NCBI GenBank assembly: GCA_017938485.1
Contig: JAGBBM010000136.1
Location: 1-64,000 of the forward strand
DNA length: 64,000 nt
Direction: 5' to 3'
Source: Lachnospiraceae bacterium
GTDB taxonomy: Bacteria; Bacillota; Clostridia; Lachnospirales; Lachnospiraceae
Made by a program: the position numbers and the translations under genes. Shown here piece by piece: positions 28,973 to 36,668 of this stretch (the first letter of the stretch is position 1; each line of letters begins with the position of its first letter). The notes beneath the pieces are model-generated. The model saw only the letters and a list, made by a program, of their open reading frames with translations. It had not been told where the DNA came from and did no database searches.

Positions 28973-29017
28973 TAAGTTATGTTGTTTATTATGGTATAAG
29001 CTCTATATAATTGTTCC
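28948..29017. repeat. Inverted repeat GGAACAA/TTGTTCC framing the RlmH tail segment
   Basis: GGAACAA at 28948-28954 (plus rlmH, spanning its Glu-Gln codons) and TTGTTCC at 29011-29017 (minus rlmH-like, the same Glu-Gln codons); extending by two bases gives 8 of 9 matches. The 56 bases between them (28955-29010) encode the tail LYRAYTIINNITYHK on the minus strand and MATYL on the plus strand. Both breakpoints fall at codon boundaries, so inversion would exchange the two C-termini in frame. The repeat may simply reflect gene homology. Confidence 0.6.
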
Positions 29018-29400
29018 GATAAAACCACAGCGGTTAAATCACCTTCAAGGTTAAAGGAAGATACAGCGAAGTATTCTATATCCATATCTTTTGCAAAATT
29101 TAAGCTTTTCCAGGAATCCATTAGAATATATCTGTCTGGTAGTATGATGAAGTTTATGGAGGAGAATCCATTTATATTTAAATTACTAATCAAATCAGCA
29201 AGGTCAGTGGAAGATATGGTCTCTTTTTGAGAACATACCACATAGGTTTTTGCTGATTTTTTTAATGTGATTTTTTCTATGTTTTTTTCTGGGATAATTT
29301 TTAAATTGCACCAGGTTGATATTCGTTTTTTATATTCTGATAGGGCTAAGTTATAGTCCCTATCAATTTTTTTGTTTTCTAAATATATAGTTATATCCAT
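28963..29400 (-). CDS. RlmH-like paralogue with the C-terminal tail but no SAM-binding glycine loop
   Basis: I choose ATG 29400 (145 residues) because AAAGGA lies 8 bases before it; the in-frame ATG at 29442 has no such site. Relationship to RlmH is seen at three places. The N-terminus is MDITIYL and ALSEYKKRISTWCNLKII (compare the family's EYxKRLSRYCKLEII). The middle has KTYVVCSQKETISSTDLADLI and INFIIL. The end has VVLSEQLYRAYTIINNITYHK. Where RlmH has the GGSLG SAM loop this protein has LPDRY (about residues 87-91), and FPHQLMR has become NLEGDLTAV. It is therefore unlikely to bind SAM alone. It could be a partner subunit for the tail-less plus-strand RlmH, an inactive paralogue, or a decaying copy; the ORF is intact. 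Confidence 0.7.
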   Translation of the reverse strand: MDITIYLENKKIDRDYNLALSEYKKRISTWCNLKIIPEKNIEKITLKKSAKTYVVCSQKETISSTDLADLISNLNINGFSSINFIILPDRYILMDSWKSLNFAKDMDIEYFAVSSFNLEGDLTAVVLSEQLYRAYTIINNITYHK

Positions 29401-29467
29401 AATTGAAATCCTTTTGTTTAAAATATGTGAATAATATAACATAACTCTTCTAAAATATCAAAAAAAA

Positions 29468-29501
29468 TGGTATGATATACATTGAGTAAAAATGATATAA
29501 T
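29468..29501 (+). promoter_or_regulatory. Extended -10 promoter(s) before the HAD gene
   Basis: TGA-TATAAT (29493-29501) is a perfect extended -10 about 20 bases before the chosen start at 29522. A second TGG-TATGAT (29468-29476) lies upstream. Neither has a convincing -35. The short leader that would result still includes the ribosome site. Confidence 0.45.
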
Positions 29502-29521
29502 TTAGCATGATGAGGTATGAA

Positions 29522-30331
29522 ATGAAAGATAAAAAAATACTTGTTTTGGATATAGATGGAACATTGGTTAATTCAAAGAAGGAGATAACCCCTGAAACAC
29601 TTAAGTACTTAACAAAAATACAAGAGGAAGGCCATATAGTAGCGCTTGCATCGGGGAGACCATATCCAGGCATGAAGGGTTATGCCAAGGAGATTGGATT
29701 GGATAAGTTTGGCGGATATGCCCTTTCCTTTAATGGTGGTAAGATTATTAACTGTAAAACGAAAGAGACAGTTTTTGAAAAGGCTATACCAAATAGCTTT
29801 GCTAAAACCATATATAATTATGCAAAAGAGCATGGTATAGGTATGGTGACATATCAGAATGATTCAGTTATCACTGGAACAGATATAGATGAGTATATGG
29901 AGTATGAAGCAAGACTCAATTATATGGTTATAAGACAGGTGGAGGATTTTTTATCTTACGTGGATTTTGATATGGTAAAATGTCTTCTTACAGCACCACC
30001 GGATATTGCTCCTAAACACGAGGAGACACTTAGAAATCTTTTGGAACCAGACCTTAATGTGTTTAGGTCTGAACCATATTTTATTGAGGTTACAACAAAG
30101 GGTGTTGATAAGGCAGAGTCATTGGATGGTTTATTGAAAACTCTTAATATTCCGAGAGAAAATTCAATATGCTGTGGAGATGGTTTTAATGACCTTACGA
30201 TGGTTAAGTATGCAGGAATTGGTGTTGCTATGGACAACGCTCAGCAGATTGTAAAGGACAATGCAGATTATATAACAGCTTCCTGCGACGAGGATGGAAT
30301 AGTGGAAGTAATAAAGAAGTTTATACTGTAG
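29522..30331 (+). CDS. Cof-type HAD-superfamily phosphatase
   Basis: I choose ATG 29522 (269 residues) over ATG 29507, because GAGGT at 29512-29516 is spaced for it. HAD motif I is DIDGT (residues 10-14, nucleophile Asp10), motif II is ASGR and motif IV is GDGFNDLTM near 219-227. A large C2B cap lies between. This is the Cof/YidA subfamily, which acts on sugar phosphates and similar small substrates; the substrate here cannot be told. It leads a three-gene unit with the next two genes. Confidence 0.9.
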   Translation: MKDKKILVLDIDGTLVNSKKEITPETLKYLTKIQEEGHIVALASGRPYPGMKGYAKEIGLDKFGGYALSFNGGKIINCKTKETVFEKAIPNSFAKTIYNYAKEHGIGMVTYQNDSVITGTDIDEYMEYEARLNYMVIRQVEDFLSYVDFDMVKCLLTAPPDIAPKHEETLRNLLEPDLNVFRSEPYFIEVTTKGVDKAESLDGLLKTLNIPRENSICCGDGFNDLTMVKYAGIGVAMDNAQQIVKDNADYITASCDEDGIVEVIKKFIL

Positions 30332-30346
30332 CAAGGAGGAGATAGT

Positions 30347-32050
30347 ATGGGGCAACCAGAGACAACTAATTATAATATTGATATGAAAAATGACATAGTA
30401 CGCTCTGGTGTATTGTGCACGAGAGATACAGTATATAATAGGCCATACTATATGGTGGTGTATAACGAGGAAGATGGTAAAGGAAAAACCAAGTGGATTG
30501 CAAAAAATGCATCTAGAGAATTTCTTACAGAAAGAGCTTACAATCTAGTGAAGACAGCTAAGGAAATTGAGGATGCCTTTCCGGAGATTGATGCATTTAA
30601 GATAGACTTTACCATTGATAGTAGCGAAAATGTATATGTAATAAGGTGGGAACCTTTAGAAAAGGTTATAAATATGCCAAGACCTATGACGGATAAGGAA
30701 TTTGCAGACACAAAATCCTTTGCAAAGTGTACGTATTTAGATACAAATCATATTTTGTCAGATGGAGCATATTGGAATACATTGGACCAGTTGGGCACTA
30801 ATCCAAGACCTCTTGATTATTCTCTGTTTCGCGATGTTATAACTACTGATATCTGGAATAAAGCAATTTTAGAGATGGGATATACGGAGGTGAATGGTGA
30901 ACTTACGCAAAAGGTTGGCAATAAACCTTATGTATCTATTGACTATACATTTGAAGGTTTAACACCAAGTAGTATTCCGGCAAAAGTCAGATATAAACTT
31001 TTTGATTATTATGAAGAAAAGCTAAAAGAGGATAAGAAAATTCACAACAATTTAGAGAAAAATCTTATATTCAATATATATGATTTTTCTACGGAGGATA
31101 GACTTTTAAAACTTTTGGAATATGGTTTTTCGGATGAGGAAGTAAAGCTTATAAAAGACGGAGTATTTGGTATTACAAATAATATTATAAAAAATTATCA
31201 CCAGATATGTGACCAAGATAAACAAGGCTTAACGAATCTGGGAGATGTACGAAGAAGTGTTAGAAGAAATCAACCTCTTTATGAAACCAATGTTATGAAG
31301 CTGTACAAGTATATTGAGGATTTGTTGGATTCTATAAAGAAGTATGGAACTCCACAGTATACTAGGCAAACCAGATGTACATTTTTAGCTAAGCGTATGT
31401 GTGAAACTCTTGTTGAAAAAGGATATTTTACAAGAGAGACCATGTATACTTTTACGGATTCCATTACCACAGTTTCTACAGAGCTAAAAAGAGACTTAAA
31501 AAAATATACTTTTGGAGAGATGACCAAGGAAGAATTCAATAAATTATATGGTCAGCTACGTTCTGGGATATTTGATATACGAACAGACTGTTTTGAAAAA
31601 CTTCATATAGAACCTGTTCAGCTTGGTGGCGATAAGAAGGAAATGTTCCAGGAAGAAAAAATAGAAGGAAAATTGTTAGATGCTGATATTCTGAAGAAAG
31701 CTCTTTCGGACATAGGACTTTCCATAACGCCGGAGAGATTTATAGAGTTTATTATTATTTGTTATAAAAACAAAGATTTATTCAAGTTTGAACTTACCAA
31801 GTCTCTTAATCTGCTATTGGAGGTAATAATCAGATTAGGTGAGGTTCTAGGTATTGCAAGAGAGGATATGTCTTACCTGGAAATTCATGAATTGTTAAGT
31901 TATCATAGTCGAGATTCTTATATCCAGACTATTCAGAGTAGAAGGGATATGTATCATGCCAATACATATCTAGTGTTGCCTGATATATTGTTTAGTATAG
32001 GAGATATTGATGTGATTTCCTTGAATAGAAAGGTTAATATTAAATTATGA
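30347..32050 (+). CDS. PEP-synthase-like core protein lacking the ATP-grasp and phosphohistidine domains
   Basis: The product has 567 residues and starts at ATG 30347 with a strong AAGGAGGAGA site. The first 115 residues resemble the end of an ATP-grasp (PPDK N-terminal) domain: SGVLCTRDT, AFKIDFTIDSSENVYVIRWE. The rest resembles the linker region of PEP-synthase-like proteins (PRPLDYSLFRDVITTDIWNK, VGNKPYVSIDYTFE, IFNIYDFSTEDR, YGQLRSGIFDI). No nucleotide-binding N-terminal lobe and no PEP-utilizer His-domain (GGxTSHAA-type) is present. The start is well supported, so it may be a stable stand-alone protein and not a pseudogene. Function is unknown; phosphotransfer is unlikely without a partner. 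The family link is from remembered motif similarity. Confidence 0.55.
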   Translation: MGQPETTNYNIDMKNDIVRSGVLCTRDTVYNRPYYMVVYNEEDGKGKTKWIAKNASREFLTERAYNLVKTAKEIEDAFPEIDAFKIDFTIDSSENVYVIRWEPLEKVINMPRPMTDKEFADTKSFAKCTYLDTNHILSDGAYWNTLDQLGTNPRPLDYSLFRDVITTDIWNKAILEMGYTEVNGELTQKVGNKPYVSIDYTFEGLTPSSIPAKVRYKLFDYYEEKLKEDKKIHNNLEKNLIFNIYDFSTEDRLLKLLEYGFSDEEVKLIKDGVFGITNNIIKNYHQICDQDKQGLTNLGDVRRSVRRNQPLYETNVMKLYKYIEDLLDSIKKYGTPQYTRQTRCTFLAKRMCETLVEKGYFTRETMYTFTDSITTVSTELKRDLKKYTFGEMTKEEFNKLYGQLRSGIFDIRTDCFEKLHIEPVQLGGDKKEMFQEEKIEGKLLDADILKKALSDIGLSITPERFIEFIIICYKNKDLFKFELTKSLNLLLEVIIRLGEVLGIAREDMSYLEIHELLSYHSRDSYIQTIQSRRDMYHANTYLVLPDILFSIGDIDVISLNRKVNIKL

Positions 32051-32057
32051 GGTGAAA

Positions 32058-32603
32058 ATGTCAAAGAATAAGTTGATGGTTATATTCCCTGGAAGAAATT
32101 ATAGTGCAGATAAGCCTCTTCTTTATTACGCAGGAAGAGTCTTTGAAAAAAGGGAGTATGACGTAATAAGGTTAAGTTACAATTTCAGATTAAAGGGAGA
32201 TAAGGATGATATAACCGGCCTTATTGAGGAAGCAAAAGTCTATGTAGAAAAGGTTTTGGACAAGATAGATTTTAGCCAATACGAAGATATTGTATTTGTG
32301 TCAAAAAGCATAGGTACCGCCCTAGCAGGATATTACGAAGCACACTATAAAATTCGTGTAAGGCACATATATCTCACTCCAGTTTTAGATGCATTAAAGT
32401 ATATGAAACGTGGAAAGTGTATCGTGGTTGCGGGAAAAGATGACACGATACTTGAGCCACATAAGTTAAAGATATACTGTGTTGAACAGGAAATTCCTAT
32501 AAAACAGTTTGATGAGGTAGGACATTCCTTAGAGCATATAGAAGATATTAACAAGACCTTTGCGATTTTAATGGTTTTGGTAAGATTATATAAGGAGTTT
32601 TAA
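32058..32603 (+). CDS. Small alpha/beta hydrolase
   Basis: I choose ATG 32058 (181 residues) over GTG 32052, because GAGGTG precedes it. It lies 7 bases after the PEP-synthase-like gene, so they are co-transcribed. The fold is suggested by VIFPGRNYSADKPLLYYAG (oxyanion region), VSKSIGTALAG with likely nucleophile Ser84 (S-x-S-x-G in place of G-x-S-x-G), VAGKDDTI with Asp128, and DEVGHSLE with His156. Substrate unknown. Its fixed link to the preceding gene suggests a joint task. Confidence 0.65.
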   Translation: MSKNKLMVIFPGRNYSADKPLLYYAGRVFEKREYDVIRLSYNFRLKGDKDDITGLIEEAKVYVEKVLDKIDFSQYEDIVFVSKSIGTALAGYYEAHYKIRVRHIYLTPVLDALKYMKRGKCIVVAGKDDTILEPHKLKIYCVEQEIPIKQFDEVGHSLEHIEDINKTFAILMVLVRLYKEF

Positions 32604-32632
32604 TTGATTTAAGACCTCTGATAGTGTATAAT
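32604..32632 (+). promoter_or_regulatory. Sigma-A-type promoter of the bactofilin gene
   Basis: TTGATT (32604-32609), exactly 17 bases, then perfect TATAAT (32627-32632), directly after the hydrolase stop codon and about 40 bases before the bactofilin start. It probably also drives pyrH-frr and the genes beyond. Confidence 0.65.
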
Positions 32633-32670
32633 ATTTGGGATGGTTTTACAAAAATAAGAGGAGGAATAAT

Positions 32671-33783
32671 ATGGGATTTTTTAAAGATTTTAAAAGAGAT
32701 TTTGCACAGGCTGTAAATGAACTTATGCCTGATAAAGATGAACTTGCCAATGAGTATGACGATGAAGATATGGTTAATACTTTTGATGAAGATGATAATA
32801 TGGATATAGCCCCAGAAGATTTATTGGAGGATCTTGACGACTTTTCTATAGAGGCTAGTATGAACAGCGAGACCTTTAAAGAAACTGAGGGAAAATACGA
32901 GGAAGAGGTTGAAGCTGAGGTTGAGGAGGAGTCAAATGACTCCTTTGCTCAGATTCCTGATGCTGAAATAATTAATGAATCTTTAGAATCAGATACAGAG
33001 GGGCTTGTTGATAAGACCTTTGCAGATTCAGTTATGGTAGAGATGGTGGCTGAAACTGAAAATAATGAGGCCGAAGATGATTTAGAGGATGAACTTCTTG
33101 CTGTAGATGAGCTCGATGAAGAAAATATGGAAGAAAATACAGATGATGCCTTTCTTGTAGAGTCAGAAGAACCATATAAGGAAGAGCTTGTAGATGTAGA
33201 TTTAAATAAAGCTGTTGAGGCTGCGATTTTAAAGCATGATGAAGATGCCTATGAGGAGGATAATATGGCGGAGCTTAACAAATCTGATTATATGGATAAG
33301 GACATAATATCCAAGGAAGCAGAAGTTGATAACATTTTATCTGATGATACTACTTATATTACAAAGGGAACTACCATAAAGGGAGACGTTGAAACAGATG
33401 GTGGTATCGATGTTATCGGTGCTGTTTTGGGCAATGTTACCTGTGCAGGAAAGCTTATAGTAGGTGGAAGTATAAAGGGTAATGTCAGCGCTGGTGAGGT
33501 ATACTCAAATGCGGCTAAGATAGAGGGAGAGATAACTTCTACAGGCAGTGTTAAGATAGGCGTAGGCTCTGTGGTAGTTGGTAATGTAAATGCAACATCT
33601 GCTGTTGTAGCAGGTGCTGTTAACGGTGACATAGATGTACATGGTCCTGTTATAGTTGATTCAACTGCTGTTATTATGGGTAACATTAAGTCTCGTTCAG
33701 TTCAGATTAACAATGGTGCTGTTATTGAGGGATTTTGTTCACAGTGTTATTCAGAGATAGATGTAAAGAGCTTTTTCGAGTAG
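32671..33783 (+). CDS. Bactofilin-family polymer-forming protein with long acidic N-terminus
   Basis: I choose ATG 32671 (370 residues) because GAGGAGG precedes it; the upstream in-frame start at 32635 has no such site. Residues 1-220 are strongly acidic (many Glu and Asp runs) and low in complexity, after a short basic start MGFFKDFKRDF. The bactofilin domain fills about 226-360 (TKGTTIKGDVETDGGIDVIG, then repeated G-x-I/V strands of a right-handed beta-helix). Bactofilins form nucleotide-free filaments that organise cell shape and envelope machinery. Typical members are 100-200 residues, so the acidic extension is unusual. It lies directly upstream of pyrH, where rpsB-tsf is usual in other bacteria. 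Confidence 0.85.
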   Translation: MGFFKDFKRDFAQAVNELMPDKDELANEYDDEDMVNTFDEDDNMDIAPEDLLEDLDDFSIEASMNSETFKETEGKYEEEVEAEVEEESNDSFAQIPDAEIINESLESDTEGLVDKTFADSVMVEMVAETENNEAEDDLEDELLAVDELDEENMEENTDDAFLVESEEPYKEELVDVDLNKAVEAAILKHDEDAYEEDNMAELNKSDYMDKDIISKEAEVDNILSDDTTYITKGTTIKGDVETDGGIDVIGAVLGNVTCAGKLIVGGSIKGNVSAGEVYSNAAKIEGEITSTGSVKIGVGSVVVGNVNATSAVVAGAVNGDIDVHGPVIVDSTAVIMGNIKSRSVQINNGAVIEGFCSQCYSEIDVKSFFE

Positions 33784-33796
33784 GAGTAGGACGATA

Positions 33797-34501
33797 ATGG
33801 ATATGAAGAGAATTTTACTTAAGTTAAGTGGTGAGGCTTTAGCCGGAGACAAGAAGATGGGCTTTGACGAGGAAACCGCTCGTGGTGTTGCAAAGCAGGT
33901 AAAGCAAATTGTGGATAAGGGCATTCAGGTTAGTGTTGTTATCGGTGGTGGTAATTTCTGGAGAGGTCGTTCTTCTGAGAATATGGATAGAGTAAAAGCT
34001 GACCAGATTGGTATGCTTGCCACAGTGATGAACTGCATCTATACAGCAGATATGTTTAGCCAGGAAGGCATGAAGACTCATATAATGACCCCATTTTTAT
34101 GTGGCAATGTAACAGAGCTTTTCAATAAGGATAAGGCTTGCGAATATCTTGAGAAAGGTGAGGTTGTGTTCTTTGCAGGAGGAACAGGACATCCATATTT
34201 CTCAACTGATACAGCAACAGTTCTTATGGCTATTGAGGTGTCAGTAGATGCTATACTTATGGCAAAGGCTATCGATGGAGTTTATGATAGTGATCCAAAG
34301 ACAAATCCAAATGCAAAGAAGTACGACAATATGAGCATTACAGAGATAGTAGACAAGAAGTTAGGAGTTATTGACCTTTCGGCAGCAGTGCTTGCCATGG
34401 AGAACAAGATGCCTATGATGCTTTTTGGTTTGGACGGAGAAAACAGTATCGTAAAAGCAGTTACTGGAGGCTTTACAGGAACTTTAGTTAGCTGCGATTA
34501 A
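33797..34501 (+). CDS. pyrH: UMP kinase
   Basis: The product has 234 residues; ATG 33797 is preferred to the second ATG (33803) by its distance to AGGAGTAGGA. It makes UDP from UMP as a hexamer and is allosterically controlled by GTP and UTP in relatives. LLKLSGEAL, VIGGGNFWRGR, DQIGMLATVMN and the GGTGHPYFSTDTA segment are the family motifs. pyrH-frr-uppS-cdsA-dxr-rseP is a conserved bacterial order. Confidence 0.97.
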   Translation: MDMKRILLKLSGEALAGDKKMGFDEETARGVAKQVKQIVDKGIQVSVVIGGGNFWRGRSSENMDRVKADQIGMLATVMNCIYTADMFSQEGMKTHIMTPFLCGNVTELFNKDKACEYLEKGEVVFFAGGTGHPYFSTDTATVLMAIEVSVDAILMAKAIDGVYDSDPKTNPNAKKYDNMSITEIVDKKLGVIDLSAAVLAMENKMPMMLFGLDGENSIVKAVTGGFTGTLVSCD

Positions 34502-34558
34502 GTTATAAGATTGAAATTATTTTAGAAATTATAATACATTTTAGGAGGAATTTATTTT

Positions 34559-35104
34559 ATGTTATCACAGTATGAAAGCAAGATGCAAAAAGCCATAGAG
34601 AGTCTTATGTCAGAGTTCTCTTCAATTAGAGCAGGAAGAGCTAACCCACATATTTTAGACAAGATTAGAGTTGAGTATTACGGAACTCCTACACCTATGC
34701 AGCAGGTTGCTAATATAACAGTACCAGAGGCTAGAACACTTATGATTCAGCCATGGGAGTCAAGTCTTATAAAAGAGATTGAGAAGGCAATTATGTGCTC
34801 AGACTTAGGAGTAACACCAAATAACGATGGTAAGTGTGTAATTCTTAATTTCCCAGAGCTTACTGAGGATAGAAGAAAAGAACTTGCTAAGGATATCAAG
34901 AAGAAGGGCGAGAATGCAAAGGTTGTTATAAGAAATGTAAGAAGAGATGCAAACGATGCTCTTAAGAAGATGAATAAGGCAAGTGAGATATCAGAGGATG
35001 AACTTAAGACTAACGAGGATAAGGTTCAGAAGATGACTGATAAGTATGTAGCCGATATCGATAAGGCTATCGACGAAAAGACTAAGGAAATTATGACTGT
35101 ATAA
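34559..35104 (+). CDS. frr: Ribosome recycling factor
   Basis: The product has 181 residues and starts at ATG 34559 after AGGAGG. With EF-G it splits post-termination ribosomes. Conserved blocks include SIRAGRANPHILDKI-type sequence, VEYYGTPTPM, MIQPWE and the C-terminal helix ending DKAIDEKTKEIM. Length matches the family (about 185). Confidence 0.97.
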   Translation: MLSQYESKMQKAIESLMSEFSSIRAGRANPHILDKIRVEYYGTPTPMQQVANITVPEARTLMIQPWESSLIKEIEKAIMCSDLGVTPNNDGKCVILNFPELTEDRRKELAKDIKKKGENAKVVIRNVRRDANDALKKMNKASEISEDELKTNEDKVQKMTDKYVADIDKAIDEKTKEIMTV

Positions 35105-35119
35105 TCAGGAGAATATATT

Positions 35120-35848
35120 TTGGAAAAGATAATTGATGGTGAAAAGTTAAATATACCAGAGCATGTTGCTATTATCATGGATGGTAATGGAAGATGGGCA
35201 AAGAAGAGACTTATGCCTAGAAACTTTGGTCATAAGGCAGGGGCAAAGACTGTAGAACAGATATGTGAAGATGCCCATGACCTTGGGATTAAGTATCTTA
35301 CAGTTTATGCTTTTTCCACTGAGAATTGGAAACGTTCTGTGGAGGAAGTGACTGGTATTATGAATCTTCTTAGAAACTATCTCGTTGATTGTATTGAGCG
35401 TGCATCAAAAAACAATATGCGAGTTAGAATCATAGGTGATAGAACTGCACTTGATAAAGATATCGTAGAAAAGATTGAAGAGCTTGAGGAAAAGACAGCT
35501 TATTGTGATGGTCTTAACTTTACTATAGCTCTCAATTATGGCGGTAGAGATGAGATAAGAAGAGCGGTGACAAAGATTGCTGAAGATACTAGGAGTGGTA
35601 AACTTTTAGAATCGAATATAGATGAGAGTCTTATTTCTTCCTACCTTGATACAAGGAATATGCCGGATCCGGATTTGCTTATTAGGACTAGCGGTGAACT
35701 TAGATTATCAAATTATCTTATCTGGCAACTTGCATACACTGAGTTTTATTTTACAGATGTGTTGTGGCCGGATTTTTCAATAAAAGATTTAGAAGATGCC
35801 ATCAGATACTTTAATGGCAGAGACAGAAGATATGGCGGGGTAAAGTAA
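35120..35848 (+). CDS. uppS: Undecaprenyl diphosphate synthase
   Basis: The product has 242 residues and starts at TTG 35120 after AGGAGA. It adds eight isoprene units to farnesyl diphosphate to make the lipid carrier of wall synthesis. IIMDGNGRWAKKR (residues 18-30) contains the catalytic Asp, TVYAFSTENWKR follows, and PDLLIRTSGELRLSN holds the diphosphate-binding Arg residues. The stop abuts cdsA. Confidence 0.96.
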   Translation: MEKIIDGEKLNIPEHVAIIMDGNGRWAKKRLMPRNFGHKAGAKTVEQICEDAHDLGIKYLTVYAFSTENWKRSVEEVTGIMNLLRNYLVDCIERASKNNMRVRIIGDRTALDKDIVEKIEELEEKTAYCDGLNFTIALNYGGRDEIRRAVTKIAEDTRSGKLLESNIDESLISSYLDTRNMPDPDLLIRTSGELRLSNYLIWQLAYTEFYFTDVLWPDFSIKDLEDAIRYFNGRDRRYGGVK

Positions 35849-36664
35849 ATGTTTAAAACAAGATTATTAAGCGGAATAGTATTAGTTATACTTGTTGTAG
35901 GAGTATTATATTTAGGTGGATATGTAACCCTAGGAGCAGTATTCCTTCTTTCTTTGGGAGGAGTGTTTGAACTTCTTAGAATTTATAAGCTAGAGAAGTC
36001 TGCTATGGGTATTGTAACATATCTAGCCACCATAGTTTACTATGGTCTGTTATGCTTTGGATATAGTGAATATATTATGCCTATGATGCTTGCTTATATA
36101 TTGGCTGTGCTTTCTGTTTATGTTATTGCTTATCCAAAGTTTCAGGATAAGGATGCTATGGCAGCTATTATGTCATTCTTTTATGTGACAGTTATGCTCT
36201 CTTATGTGTATCAGATTAGAGAGTTAAAATACGGTGGAGCACTTGTGGTTATGATATTTGTATGTTCATGGGTAAATGATACCTTTGCATACTGCTTCGG
36301 CGTAACCCTTGGCAAGCATAAGATGACTCCAAAACTTTCACCAAAGAAAAGTGTTGAAGGGCTTATAGGTGGACTTTTCTCTTCAGCATTAGTTGGTGCC
36401 TTGTATGGTATATTTTTCAGCAAAAATGTATATGAATTAAGTAATGCACCTATTATATTTGCCATTATAGGTCTTGCGGGCGCAGTTATGGCTGTTATAG
36501 GAGATTTGGCTGCTTCAGCCATTAAGCGTAACAATGACATAAAAGATTATGGAAAGCTTATTCCGGGACATGGTGGTATATTAGACAGATTTGATAGTAT
36601 TATATTTACAGCACCTATTATATATTATTGTTTGTTATATATGACAGGTAATCTTGGAGGTTAA
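35849..36664 (+). CDS. cdsA: Phosphatidate cytidylyltransferase
   Basis: The product has 271 residues and starts at ATG 35849 with no gap after uppS. It makes CDP-diacylglycerol, the precursor of phospholipids. About seven to eight membrane segments are visible. The C-terminal signature is complete: GDLAASAIKRNNDIKDYGKL, then PGHGGILDRFDS. The dxr ribosome site overlaps its end. Confidence 0.95.
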   Translation: MFKTRLLSGIVLVILVVGVLYLGGYVTLGAVFLLSLGGVFELLRIYKLEKSAMGIVTYLATIVYYGLLCFGYSEYIMPMMLAYILAVLSVYVIAYPKFQDKDAMAAIMSFFYVTVMLSYVYQIRELKYGGALVVMIFVCSWVNDTFAYCFGVTLGKHKMTPKLSPKKSVEGLIGGLFSSALVGALYGIFFSKNVYELSNAPIIFAIIGLAGAVMAVIGDLAASAIKRNNDIKDYGKLIPGHGGILDRFDSIIFTAPIIYYCLLYMTGNLGG

Positions 36665-36668
36665 GATT

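Noticed and set aside
28946..29020. Simple frameshift or sequencing error as the cause of the missing RlmH tail
   Set aside because: I read the other two plus-strand frames past the stop and found no YRA...YHK-like sequence; the tail exists only on the opposite strand.
34502..34558. Promoter before frr (TATAAT at 34530-34535)
   Set aside because: The only TTG-type -35 word is 13 bases away, which is too close; chance is likely in this AT-rich gap.
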